A DNA stretch of 64,000 nucleotides from Pseudorhizobium banfieldiae (GCF_000967425.1 NZ_FO082820.1:2418001-2482000); one strand, 5' to 3'; positions 34,418 to 42,639 are shown, counted from the stretch's first letter. Numbers and translations are program-made. The notes: a model not told the origin generated them from the letters alone.

Positions 34418-35671
34418 ATGGTGGCAGCACCCGGCGAGAACCTGCGCATCAATGGCGACAGGTTGTGGGATTCGCTCATGGAAATGGCGGAGATCGGCCC
34501 CGGCATTGCCGGCGGCAACAATCGCCAGACGTTGACGGACGCCGATGCCGAGGGCCGCAAGCTGTTCCAGGCATGGTGCGACGACGCCGGATTGACCATG
34601 GGTGTCGACCAGATGGGCACCATGTTCATGACCCGCGCCGGCACCGATCCCGACGCCCTGCCGGTCTATATCGGCTCGCACCTCGATACGCAGCCGACCG
34701 GCGGCAAGTATGACGGCGTCCTCGGCGTGCTCTCCGGCCTTGAGGTCGTTCGCACGCTCAACGACCTCGGCATCAGGACCAGGCATCCGATCGTCGTCAC
34801 CAACTGGACGAACGAGGAAGGCGCACGCTTCGCGCCTGCCATGCTCGCCTCCGGCGTCTTTGCCGGCATCCACGACCTTGACTATGCCTATGCGCGCAAG
34901 GATCCGGACGGCAAGACGTTCGGCGACGAGCTGAAGCGCATTGGCTGGGTCGGCGAGGAAGAGGTCGGTGCGCGCAGGATGCACGCCTATTTCGAGTATC
35001 ATATCGAGCAGGGTCCGATCCTCGAGGCTGAGAAGAAGCAGATCGGCGTCGTCACCCACTGCCAGGGACTCTGGTGGCTCGAGTTCACGCTGACTGGCAA
35101 GGAAGCCCACACCGGCTCCACGCCGATGAACATGCGCGTCAACGCAGGCCTCGCCATGAGCCGTATCCTGGAGATGGTGCAGGACGTGGCAATGGCCGAG
35201 CAGCCAGGCGCCGTGGGCGGTGTCGGGCAGATGTTCTTCTCGCCGAACTCGCGAAATGTCCTGCCGGGCAAGGTCGTCTTCACGGTCGACATCCGCACCC
35301 CGAGCCAAGAGAAGCTCGACCGGATGCGCGCGAAGATCGAGAAGCAGGCGGCCGAGATCTGCGACAAGCTCGGCGTCGGCTGTTCCGTCGAGGCCGTCGG
35401 ACATTTTGATCCGATAACCTTCGATCCGGTTCTCGTTGGTCGCGTCCGGGAAGCGGCGGAGAAGCTCGGCTACAGCCATATGAACATCATTTCCGGCGCC
35501 GGCCACGATGCCTGCTGGGCCGCCAAGGTGGCACCTGCCACAATGATCATGTGCCCCTGCGTCGACGGCCTGTCGCACAACGAGGCGGAGGAGATATCGA
35601 AGGAATGGGCAAGTGCCGGCGCGGACGTGCTGTTCCATGCGGTGCTGGAAACCGCGGAGATTGTCGAGTGA
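34418..35671 (+). CDS. M20-family Zn-dependent amidohydrolase (beta-ureidopropionase / N-carbamoyl amino acid hydrolase)
   Basis: A 417-residue protein of the HyuC/allantoate amidohydrolase group. Metal ligands are visible in YIGSHLDTQPTGGKYDG (His and Asp), TNWTNEEGARF (Glu), YHIEQGP (His) and GLSHNEAE (His). SGAGHDA and SRNVLPGKV are further family marks. It cleaves N-carbamoyl-beta-alanine (or -aminoisobutyrate) to the amino acid, ammonia and CO2, the third step after PreTA and HydA. The gene is often called pydC or hyuC. It starts the operon under the RutR site. Confidence 0.9.
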   Translation: MVAAPGENLRINGDRLWDSLMEMAEIGPGIAGGNNRQTLTDADAEGRKLFQAWCDDAGLTMGVDQMGTMFMTRAGTDPDALPVYIGSHLDTQPTGGKYDGVLGVLSGLEVVRTLNDLGIRTRHPIVVTNWTNEEGARFAPAMLASGVFAGIHDLDYAYARKDPDGKTFGDELKRIGWVGEEEVGARRMHAYFEYHIEQGPILEAEKKQIGVVTHCQGLWWLEFTLTGKEAHTGSTPMNMRVNAGLAMSRILEMVQDVAMAEQPGAVGGVGQMFFSPNSRNVLPGKVVFTVDIRTPSQEKLDRMRAKIEKQAAEICDKLGVGCSVEAVGHFDPITFDPVLVGRVREAAEKLGYSHMNIISGAGHDACWAAKVAPATMIMCPCVDGLSHNEAEEISKEWASAGADVLFHAVLETAEIVE

Positions 35672-35711
35672 ACGGCGCTTCTCTATATTCCCATCGTGGA
35701 AGGATGACGCG

Positions 35712-35918
35712 ATGTCTGACAAGGTTACCAACGAGCTTATCTTCGAGACGCTCAAGCGCATCCAGGAGACGCTCGCGCTGCACACGCAGTACCATCTCGA
35801 GACCAAGGAGCGACTTGGATTTCTCGAGCAACAATATGCTAGCATCTCTCGCCGCGTCGACCGCATTGACGAACGGCTGGAACGGGTGGAAAAGCGCCTC
35901 GACCTCGTCGAGGTCTGA
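35712..35918 (+). CDS. Small coiled-coil protein in the hydantoinase operon
   Basis: A 68-residue protein starting MSDKVTNELIFETLKRIQET with GGAAGGATG upstream. The whole length shows heptads of Leu, Ile and Val with charged flanks (RVDRIDERLERVEKRLDLVE), so it should form a parallel or antiparallel coiled coil. It has no Cys, His cluster or membrane span. It lies between the amidohydrolase and hydantoinase genes, 40 bases after the former, so it is probably co-expressed. The function is unknown; a scaffold or regulator of the enzymes is a guess. Confidence 0.7.
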   Translation: MSDKVTNELIFETLKRIQETLALHTQYHLETKERLGFLEQQYASISRRVDRIDERLERVEKRLDLVEV

Positions 35919-36021
35919 GCGAGAAGACAACCACACCAGACGACGAAGACGACGATAGCATAGGGCCTCCGGCCCGATGCGGCCGGTGGTCCCCCAAGAA
36001 AAAACCAGAGGGAACGGGACC

Positions 36022-37476
36022 ATGAGCACAGTGATCAAGGGCGGAACCATCGTCACCGCCGACCTGACCTACAAGGCCGATGTCAAGATCGACGGGGGCA
36101 AGATCGTCGAGATTGGCCCCAGCCTGTTCGGCGACGAGGTTCTCGACGCGACCGGCTGCTATGTCATGCCGGGCGGTATCGATCCCCATGTCCACCTCGA
36201 AATGCCCTTCATGGGCACGTATTCCTCCGACGACTTCGAAAGCGGCACGCGCGCGGCCCTAGCCGGCGGCACGACCATGGTGGTCGACTTCTGCCTGCCT
36301 GACCCGGGCCAATCCCTGCTTGATGCGCTGAAGCGCTGGGACAACAAGTCGACCCGCGCCAATTGCGACTATTCCTTCCACATGTCCGTTACCTGGTGGG
36401 GCGAGCAGGTCTTCAACGAGATGAAGGCGGTCGTTCTGAACCACGGCATCAACACCTTCAAGCACTTCATGGCCTACAAGGGCGCGCTGATGGTGAACGA
36501 CGACGAGATGTTCGCCTCCTTCCAGCGTTGTGCCGAGCTCGGCGCCCTGCCCCTCGTCCACGCCGAAAACGGCGACGTCGTCGCCGCCATGCAGCAGAAG
36601 CTGATGGATGAAGGCAATGACGGCCCGGAGGCGCATGCCTATTCCCGTCCGGCGTCGGTCGAGGGCGAGGCAACCAACCGTGCCATCATCATTGCCGACA
36701 TGGCTGGCGTGCCGCTCTATGTCGTCCATACCTCCTGCGAACAGTCGCACGAGGCGATCCGTCGGGCCCGGCAGAACGGCATGCGCGTCTACGGCGAGCC
36801 CCTGATCCAGCACCTGACGCTCGACGAGAGCGAATATTTCGATAAGGACTGGGACCATGCGGCCCGCCGGGTCATGAGCCCGCCCTTCCGCAACAAGCAG
36901 CACCAGGACAGTCTCTGGGCAGGCCTTGCGTCGGGCTCGCTGCAGGTCGTGGCGACCGATCATTGCGCCTTCACCACAGACCAGAAGCGCACCGGCGTCG
37001 GCGACTTCCGCAAGATCCCGAACGGCACCGGCGGCCTGGAGGATCGCATGCCGATGCTCTGGACCTATGGCGTTGCGACTGGCCGCATCACCATGAATGA
37101 ATTCGTCGCTGTGACCTCGACCAATATCGCAAAGATCCTCAACGTTTACCCCCGCAAGGGCGCGATCCTCGTCGGTGCCGATGCGGACATCGTGGTCTGG
37201 GACCCGAAGCGCTCGAAGACGATTTCGGCGAAGTCCCAGCAGTCGGCGATCGACTACAACGTCTTCGAAGGAAAGCAGGTGACCGGCCTGCCGCGCTACA
37301 CCCTGACCCGCGGCGTCGTCGCGATCGAGGAAAGCACGGTCAAGACGCAGGAAGGCCACGGCAAATTCGTCAAGCGCGAACCCTTCCAGGCGGTCAACAA
37401 GGCGCTCTCGACCTGGAAGGAACTGACGTCGCCGCGCAAGGTGGAGCGCGCGGGCATTCCGGCGAGCGGGGTTTGA
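36022..37476 (+). CDS. hydA: Dihydropyrimidinase / D-hydantoinase
   Basis: A 484-residue cyclic amidohydrolase from the ATG at 36022 (MSTVIKGGTIVTADL). Zinc ligands: DPHVHLEMPF (two His), the carboxylated Lys in KHFMAYKGAL, His in LVHAENGD, His in VHTSCEQS, and Asp in VVATDHCAF. GGTGGLEDRMPMLW-type sequence (GTGGLEDRMPML) is diagnostic of hydantoinases. It opens dihydrouracil or dihydrothymine to the N-carbamoyl beta-amino acid, between PreTA and the M20 amidohydrolase. It ends the RutR-controlled run before the DUF559 cassette. Confidence 0.95.
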   Translation: MSTVIKGGTIVTADLTYKADVKIDGGKIVEIGPSLFGDEVLDATGCYVMPGGIDPHVHLEMPFMGTYSSDDFESGTRAALAGGTTMVVDFCLPDPGQSLLDALKRWDNKSTRANCDYSFHMSVTWWGEQVFNEMKAVVLNHGINTFKHFMAYKGALMVNDDEMFASFQRCAELGALPLVHAENGDVVAAMQQKLMDEGNDGPEAHAYSRPASVEGEATNRAIIIADMAGVPLYVVHTSCEQSHEAIRRARQNGMRVYGEPLIQHLTLDESEYFDKDWDHAARRVMSPPFRNKQHQDSLWAGLASGSLQVVATDHCAFTTDQKRTGVGDFRKIPNGTGGLEDRMPMLWTYGVATGRITMNEFVAVTSTNIAKILNVYPRKGAILVGADADIVVWDPKRSKTISAKSQQSAIDYNVFEGKQVTGLPRYTLTRGVVAIEESTVKTQEGHGKFVKREPFQAVNKALSTWKELTSPRKVERAGIPASGV

Positions 37477-37506
37477 GATGGTGCGGATGCGTCTCGGTGT
37501 TGCTCC

Positions 37507-37553
37507 GATCTCCCCCCTTGAGGGGGAGATGTCACGAAGTGACAGAGGGGGGT
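37507..37553 (+). repeat. Double-hairpin repeat, left copy
   Basis: Hairpin 1: ATCTCCCCC and GGGGGAGAT around CTTGA. Hairpin 2: GTCAC and GTGAC around GAA. It ends in GAGGGGGGT, which could alternatively pair with the C-run. It starts 31 bases after the hydA stop, so it may also act as that operon's terminator. Confidence 0.8.
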
Positions 37554-37571
37554 ATGCTGGAGGCCTGATCT

Positions 37572-37949
37572 ATGCCTCATTTTGAGGTCGCTCCGACCAA
37601 TCGAAAAAACGCCAAGCGCATGCGGCGTGCTCTGACCGATGCGGAGTTGAGGCTATGGAATGAGCTGCGGGCTCATCGGCTCATGGGGCTGAGCTTTCGA
37701 CGCCAGATGCCAATCGCGGGGTACATCGTGGACTTTGCGTGCCCAGCATACAAACTCGTCGTCGAAGTCGATGGCTCCCAACACGGTGAGGCTGACGCCA
37801 TCACCTATGATCAGGCAAGGACGGGGCGACTGGAGGCTCTCGGCTGGAAAGTCATGCGAGTCTGGAATGACGAGGTGTTGAAACAGCCGCAGAATGTTTG
37901 CGCTGCTATCATAAGCACCATCGGGATGGAGCACTTCATTGACCGCTGA
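37572..37949 (+). CDS. DUF559 protein (Vsr-like PD-(D/E)XK endonuclease fold)
   Basis: A 125-residue protein with GGAGG 8 bases before the ATG. Typical of the family: ARRMR-like start KRMRRALTDAELRLWNELR, then GLSFRRQMPIAGYIVDFAC, KLVVEVDGSQHGE, and RLEALGWKVMRVWNDEVLK. The Glu and Asp of IVDFAC and VVEVDG correspond to the PD-(D/E)XK-type catalytic strand, as in Vsr mismatch endonuclease. No partner methylase or helicase is nearby. Biological role unknown; the flanking repeats suggest a link with their movement or upkeep. Confidence 0.88.
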   Translation: MPHFEVAPTNRKNAKRMRRALTDAELRLWNELRAHRLMGLSFRRQMPIAGYIVDFACPAYKLVVEVDGSQHGEADAITYDQARTGRLEALGWKVMRVWNDEVLKQPQNVCAAIISTIGMEHFIDR

Positions 37950-37958
37950 AGACACACT

Positions 37959-38004
37959 ACCCCCCTCTGCCCTGACGGGCATCTCCCCCTCAAGGGGGGA
38001 GATC
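37959..38004 (-). repeat. Double-hairpin repeat, right copy (inverted)
   Basis: The inverted partner of the copy at 37507. Its inner stem is GCCC/GGGC instead of GTCAC/GTGAC, so structure is kept although sequence differs. It lies 10 bases after the DUF559 stop and 10 before the cupin stop. Confidence 0.8.
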
Positions 38005-38013
38005 GGTTGCGCT

Positions 38014-38427
38014 TCAAATCTCCACCAACCCATCCAGTTCCGGCAGGAGCACAACGCTCTCCTGCTCGTTGGGATCTGTCCGGGCGATGATCGCCGTGCA
38101 GGGGGTGTTGGAGAGATTGGCCGGCAGATGCGGCACGCCGGCAGGGATGTAGAAGAGTTCTCCGGCATGGACGACGACGTGGTGCTCCAGCCGGTCGCCG
38201 TACCAGGTGTGGGCCGAGCCGGAGAGCATGTAGATTGCCGTCTCGTGGCTCTGGTGCAGATGCGCCTTGGCGCGCCCGCCCGGCGGAATGGTCAGGAGGT
38301 GCATGTAGATGCCTGCCGATCCGACTGTCTCCGCCGCAATGCCTTCGAAGTAGCTGAGCCCCTGCTTGCCGTCATAGGTGGAGCCCGGCTTCACGATCCG
38401 GCAGGTGGGCTTCGATGACGCGTCCAT
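38014..38427 (-). CDS. Cupin-domain protein
   Basis: A 137-residue single-domain cupin from the ATG at 38427 (MDASSKPTCRIV), with GGAGG upstream. The two cupin motifs are present: AHLHQSHETAIYMLSG (His, His and Glu) and FYIPAGVPHLPAN (His). It can bind one metal ion. It is oriented against the pyrimidine genes and divergent from the ABC transporter operon. Function unknown; cupins near ureide or pyrimidine genes are often small hydrolases or ligand-binding proteins, but that is inference. Confidence 0.85.
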   Translation of the reverse strand: MDASSKPTCRIVKPGSTYDGKQGLSYFEGIAAETVGSAGIYMHLLTIPPGGRAKAHLHQSHETAIYMLSGSAHTWYGDRLEHHVVVHAGELFYIPAGVPHLPANLSNTPCTAIIARTDPNEQESVVLLPELDGLVEI

Positions 38428-38536
38428 GGACTTCCTCCCTTGACCGGCAGCCGGCATCGCCAGGCGCCCTCTCGCCTGCAATCATAACACGCACTCGCGT
38501 TTTCGCATCCACAGAACTCATGACTGGCCGCATCCC

Positions 38537-39328
38537 ATGAATGCTTCTCCCGCCTCCGTCGTATCGGCCAGGAAACTCGGCCTCACCTTCCAGACCAGTG
38601 ACGGGCCGGTGCACGCGCTGTCCGACGTCGACCTGGAGGTGGAAAAGGGAGATTTCGTCTCCTTCATCGGCCCCTCCGGCTGTGGCAAGACCACCTTTCT
38701 ACGTGTCATCGCCGACCTTGAGAAGAATACGGCGGGAGAGATCACCATCAACGGCATGACGCCGGAGGAGGCCCGCAAGTCGCGTTGCTACGGCTATGTT
38801 TTTCAGGCCCCAGCGCTCTATCCCTGGCGGACGATCGAGAAGAACGTCGCCCTGCCGCTCGAGATCATGGGTCATGGAAAGACGGAGCAGCAGGAGCGCG
38901 TCCGCCGCACGCTCGACCTCGTCAACCTCTCCGGTTTCGGGAAGAAATACCCGTGGCAACTGTCGGGTGGCATGCAGCAGCGCGCCTCCATCGCCCGCGC
39001 GCTCGCCTTCGACGCCGACCTGCTGCTGATGGACGAACCTTTCGGGGCTCTCGACGAGATCGTCCGCGACCACTTGAACGAACAGCTCCTCAAGCTCTGG
39101 GCGGCAACGGAGAAGACCATCTGCTTCGTCACCCACTCGATCCCGGAGGCGGTCTACCTCTCCACCAAGATCGTCGTCATGTCGCCGCGGCCCGGCCGGG
39201 TGACCGACGTGATCCATTCAACTCTACCGCGTGAACGGCCCCTGGAAATCCGCGAGAGGCCGGAATTCCTGGAGATCGCCCACCGCGTGCGGGAGGGACT
39301 GAGGGCGGGGCACAGCTATGAGGAGTGA
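38537..39328 (+). CDS. ABC transporter ATPase, nitrate/taurine/pyrimidine (NMT1) class
   Basis: A 263-residue ATPase: Walker A GPSGCGKTT, Q loop YVFQAPALYPW, signature LSGGMQQRASIARA, Walker B LLLMDEPFGALDE, switch His FVTHSIPEAVY. FGALDE and MSPRPGRV are typical of the TauB/SsuB/ThiZ group. It energises two permeases encoded directly downstream; the overlap with the first is 11 bases. Position next to pyrimidine catabolism suggests uptake of a pyrimidine, dihydropyrimidine, hydantoin or a precursor. Confidence 0.92.
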   Translation: MNASPASVVSARKLGLTFQTSDGPVHALSDVDLEVEKGDFVSFIGPSGCGKTTFLRVIADLEKNTAGEITINGMTPEEARKSRCYGYVFQAPALYPWRTIEKNVALPLEIMGHGKTEQQERVRRTLDLVNLSGFGKKYPWQLSGGMQQRASIARALAFDADLLLMDEPFGALDEIVRDHLNEQLLKLWAATEKTICFVTHSIPEAVYLSTKIVVMSPRPGRVTDVIHSTLPRERPLEIRERPEFLEIAHRVREGLRAGHSYEE

Positions 39329-40202
39329 GACATTCGCCTCCCGCATCGGCCCCGTTCTGACCATCGTCGCGACCATCATCGTGATCTGGTACGCAGCTGC
39401 GGTCTGGATGAACGCGCCTTTCCAGCGCGATCTGGACCGGCGGGGAGACGTCACCTCCACGACCATGGAGTTCATCGGCAAGACGCTGTCGCAGCCGAAG
39501 CCGATCGTGCCTGCACCGCACCAGGTGGCGCAGAATGTCTTCGAGAATACCTTCCTGCGCAAGGTGACCAGCAATCGCAGCCTCGTCTATCATTCCTGGG
39601 TCACGCTTTCCTCGACGCTCGCGGGGTTCGCCTTCGGAACGCTGCTCGGCGTCCTGATCGCGGTCGGCATCGTGCATGTGAAGGCGCTCGACCGTAGCCT
39701 GATGCCGTGGATCATCGCTTCGCAGACAGTGCCGATCCTCGCGATAGCCCCGATGGTGGTCGTCGTGCTGGCGGCAATCAACGTCACCGGTCTTATACCG
39801 AAGGCGCTGATCTCCACCTACCTCTCCTTCTTCCCGGTGGCTGTCGGCATGGTGAAGGGCCTGCGCTCACCGGACATCATCCAGCTCGAACTGATGCGCA
39901 CCTACAATGCCAGCCGGTGGCAAACCTTCTGGAAACTTAGGGTGCCTGCTTCCATGCCCTTCCTCTTCACCTCGATGAAGGTCGCGGTTGCCGCAAGCCT
40001 CGTCGGCGCCATCGTCGCCGAGCTTCCGACGGGTGCTGCCGCCGGCATCGGATCCAAACTGCTTGCCGGCTCCTACTACAGCCAGACGATCGACATGTGG
40101 GCCGCCTTGATCGCGGGCTCCCTGCTGGCGGCGATGCTCGTCACCCTCGTGGGGATCGGCGCCCGGCTGATCGACCGGCGGATGGGAGTGCGATCGGCAT
40201 GA
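39318..40202 (+). CDS. ABC transporter permease 1 (NMT1 class)
   Basis: A 294-residue permease of the BPD_transp_1 family. One N-terminal helix (about residues 12-30) is followed by a periplasmic segment of some 60 residues, then five helices. The EAA-type loop that contacts the ATPase is YNASRWQTFWKLRVPASMPF. It overlaps the ATPase gene by 11 bases and the second permease by 4, so all are coupled. Confidence 0.9.
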   Translation: MRSETFASRIGPVLTIVATIIVIWYAAAVWMNAPFQRDLDRRGDVTSTTMEFIGKTLSQPKPIVPAPHQVAQNVFENTFLRKVTSNRSLVYHSWVTLSSTLAGFAFGTLLGVLIAVGIVHVKALDRSLMPWIIASQTVPILAIAPMVVVVLAAINVTGLIPKALISTYLSFFPVAVGMVKGLRSPDIIQLELMRTYNASRWQTFWKLRVPASMPFLFTSMKVAVAASLVGAIVAELPTGAAAGIGSKLLAGSYYSQTIDMWAALIAGSLLAAMLVTLVGIGARLIDRRMGVRSA

Positions 40203-41326
40203 CCCTCTTTCTCCGCTCCTGGCAGGGCAGCATTGCCCTTCTTCTCTGTCTTCTCGCGGTAGCGCGATTGCCCTTGCTCGCGACGGGCGCATCGACACCA
40301 TTCGCTGCCGGAGGGACGATCGCCATCCTGCTGTTGACCGCGGTCGGCGCCCTCGCCTCCTTCATGCGTAACAGCCGGGCTGCAAGGGCATTGATCCTGT
40401 TCGTCACGGCACACACCGCTGCCTGGCTGCTGATCGGCGGCATTTCCGGCAACGAGGGCGATGCCCGCCTGTCCTATTTCCTGCTGATCGCGGCAAGCTG
40501 GCTCCTCGGCTGGCGGTGCATTTCTGAACTGGCGGAAATCCGGCCGGCCAGCCGGCAGACCATGATGGCACTGCGGCTGCTGATCCCGGCGATCTTCGGC
40601 GCCTGGGTCCTCATCCTGTGGGAATCCATCACCCGCGGGGCCGGCGTTCCCTTCATCCTGCTACCTCCACCGTCGGCGATCTGGGACCGGATCGTCAGCT
40701 CCGTGCCGATCCTCGCGGCAGATGTGCGACAAACCATCTTCAAGGCCGTGCTGTTCGGCTACGTGGTCGGATGCGCCGCCGGCTTCGCGGTCGCAATCCT
40801 CGCCGACCGGATCTCCTTCCTGCGGCGTGGCCTGCTGCCGATCGGCAACCTCATGTCGGCGCTTCCCATTATCGGCGTGGCACCGATCATGGTCATGTGG
40901 TTCGGTTTCGATTGGCAGTCGAAGGCTGCCGTCGTCATCGTGATGACCTTCTTCCCCATGCTGGTGAATACCGTCGCCGGGTTATCGGCTTCCGGGTCCA
41001 TGGAGCGCGACCTCATGCGCTCCTATGCCTCCGGATATTGGCAGACGCTGGTCAAGCTGCGCCTGCCCGCCGCCATGCCCTTCATCTTCAACGCGCTCAA
41101 GATCAACTCCACCCTGGCGCTGATCGGCGCGATCGTGGCGGAGTTCTTCGGCACGCCGATCGTCGGCATGGGCTTCCGCATCTCGACCGAGATCGGCCGC
41201 ATGAACGTCGACATGGTCTGGGCGGAAATCGCCGTTGCGGCGGTCATCGGATCGGTCTTTTATGGTGTCGTTGCGCTCGCCGAGCGGGCAACGACATTCT
41301 GGCATCCGTCTAACCGTGGTGGCTAG
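40199..41326 (+). CDS. ABC transporter permease 2 with N-terminal four-helix extension
   Basis: A 375-residue permease. Residues 1 to about 115 add four hydrophobic helices that are not part of the usual domain. The BPD_transp_1 part starts near VLILWESITRGAGVPFILLP and contains the EAA loop YASGYWQTLVKLRLPAAMPF and GMGFRISTEIGR. The ATG at 40199 overlaps the previous stop (ATGA). Together with permease 1 it would form a heterodimeric channel. Confidence 0.9.
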   Translation: MTLFLRSWQGSIALLLCLLAVARLPLLATGASTPFAAGGTIAILLLTAVGALASFMRNSRAARALILFVTAHTAAWLLIGGISGNEGDARLSYFLLIAASWLLGWRCISELAEIRPASRQTMMALRLLIPAIFGAWVLILWESITRGAGVPFILLPPPSAIWDRIVSSVPILAADVRQTIFKAVLFGYVVGCAAGFAVAILADRISFLRRGLLPIGNLMSALPIIGVAPIMVMWFGFDWQSKAAVVIVMTFFPMLVNTVAGLSASGSMERDLMRSYASGYWQTLVKLRLPAAMPFIFNALKINSTLALIGAIVAEFFGTPIVGMGFRISTEIGRMNVDMVWAEIAVAAVIGSVFYGVVALAERATTFWHPSNRGG

Positions 41327-41387
41327 ACGCATCCGCCTTCCGCAACGACGGAGGGCGGCAAAACCTCAGAGGGAAAGGATAAGAACA

Positions 41388-42359
41388 ATGAGAAATATCC
41401 TTGTTGCATTGATGGCGAGTGCCATGTCGCTCACGGCGGTTCAGGCGGCCTCGGCCGCCGACATCACCCTGCAGCTGAAGTGGGTGGCCCAGTCGCAATT
41501 TGCCGGCTACTACGTCGGCGAAGACAAGGGCTTCTATGATGAGGAAGGCCTGGACGTCGAGATCAAGGCCGGTGGCCCCGACATCGCACCGGAACAGGTG
41601 ATCGCCGGCGGCGGTGCCGACGTCATCGTCGCCTGGATGGGCGGCGCGCTGGTCGCCCGCGAAAAAGGCGTGCCGCTCGTCAACATCGCCCAGCCCTACC
41701 AGAAGTCCGGCCTGCAACTGATTTGCCCGAAGGACGGACCGATCCAGACCGAGGCTGACTTCAAGGGACATACGCTGGGTGTCTGGTTCTTCGGCAACGA
41801 GTATCCGTTCTTTGCCTGGATGAACAAGCTCGGCCTCTCCACCGAAGGTGGTCCGGACGGGGTGACGGTCCTGAAGCAGAGCTTCGACGTGCAGCCGCTC
41901 GTCCAGAAGCAGGCGGACTGCATCTCCGTCATGACCTATAACGAGTACTGGCAGGCGATCGATGCCGGCTTCAAGCCGGAGGACCTTGTCGTCTTCAACT
42001 ACACGGAGATGGGCAACGACCTGCTGGAGGATGGCCTATACGTTCTGGAGGACAAGCTTGCCGATCCGGAATTCAAGGAAAACATGGTGAAGTTCGTCCG
42101 CGCCTCCATGAAGGGCTGGAAATACGCCATGGAAAACCCGGATGAAGCTGCGGAGATCGTCATGGACAACGGCGGCCAGGACGAAAACCACCAGAAGCGC
42201 ATGATGGGCGAGGTCGCCAAGCTGATCGGTGACGGCACCGGCAAACTCGATCCGGCCGTCTACGAGCGTACTGCCAAGGCGCTTCTCGACCAGAAGATCA
42301 TCACCAAGGAGCCGGAAGGCGCTTACACCGCCGAGATCACCGACGCGGCCATGCAATAA
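41388..42359 (+). CDS. ABC transporter substrate-binding protein, NMT1/THI5-like
   Basis: A 323-residue periplasmic protein from the ATG at 41388, with a Sec signal peptide cleaved near AASA-AD. The mature start LQLKWVAQSQFAGYYVGEDK is the mark of the NMT1/THI5-like family (ThiY, RibY, pyrimidine-precursor binding proteins). Other conserved spots are GVWFFGNEYPFFAWMN and CISVMTYNEYWQ. The pocket of this family takes flat pyrimidine-like or riboflavin-like ligands. No THI-box or FMN riboswitch is seen upstream of the operon, so I favour a pyrimidine or hydantoin substrate. Confidence 0.9.
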   Translation: MRNILVALMASAMSLTAVQAASAADITLQLKWVAQSQFAGYYVGEDKGFYDEEGLDVEIKAGGPDIAPEQVIAGGGADVIVAWMGGALVAREKGVPLVNIAQPYQKSGLQLICPKDGPIQTEADFKGHTLGVWFFGNEYPFFAWMNKLGLSTEGGPDGVTVLKQSFDVQPLVQKQADCISVMTYNEYWQAIDAGFKPEDLVVFNYTEMGNDLLEDGLYVLEDKLADPEFKENMVKFVRASMKGWKYAMENPDEAAEIVMDNGGQDENHQKRMMGEVAKLIGDGTGKLDPAVYERTAKALLDQKIITKEPEGAYTAEITDAAMQ

Positions 42360-42387
42360 CGGCTAAGGTATACTTGATGGCAGACAA

Positions 42388-42413
42388 GCAACGCGCGGCC
42401 TCCGCCGCGCGTT
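42388..42413 (+). terminator. GC-rich hairpin after the ABC operon
   Basis: CAACGCGCGGC and GCCGCGCGTTG around CTCC. The following bases (TTGTTACG) are only partly T-rich. Confidence 0.6.
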
Positions 42414-42431
42414 GTTACGTAATACATAACA
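42413..42431. promoter_or_regulatory. Near-perfect 19-bp palindrome upstream of the RND pump genes
   Basis: TGTTACGTAATACATAACA pairs at 8 of 9 positions about its centre. It lies 209 bases before the adaptor gene in a 280-base gene-free stretch (42360-42639), AT-rich around the palindrome, that should hold the promoter. The regulator is not adjacent. Confidence 0.45.
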
Positions 42432-42639
42432 AAATGTAATGAGAACAATAACCGAACAGGCTTGATTTGCGGGCTGGAGGATCATAGAAACGTCAGCCGA
42501 TGAAACTTCCGGGCCGCTCTTGCAAGCCTTTCTGCCCGGCACCAATTGTAAATCGATTTGGACCGTCGAGGGCCAGATAGATTCTTCCCGCATGATGGCG
42601 GGGCCGATTGAACCCATTGCCTAACTGGATCCCGTACGC

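Larger units (their letters stand above)
37507..38004. mobile_element. DUF559 cassette: endonuclease-like gene between inverted double-hairpin repeats
   Basis: A unit of about 500 bases: a repeat of 47 bases, a complete DUF559 gene, and an inverted copy of the repeat. The two repeats are identical over 25 bases at one end and over the GAGGGGGGT at the other; between them the bases differ but each still folds into a short stem. I infer that the unit may have moved or expanded as a block, because it splits hydA from the following transport genes and encodes nothing related to them. No target duplication is seen. Confidence 0.55.

Noticed and set aside
31621..35866. Minus-strand frames of 602 and 522 residues over the GH13 and amidohydrolase genes
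   Set aside because: Mirror frames of genes with complete catalytic motifs on the plus strand.
38428..38536. A thiamine or FMN riboswitch before the NMT1-type transporter
   Set aside because: Only about 110 bases are available and no CTGAGA or other conserved core is seen; a TTGACC there matches only half of a RutR site.
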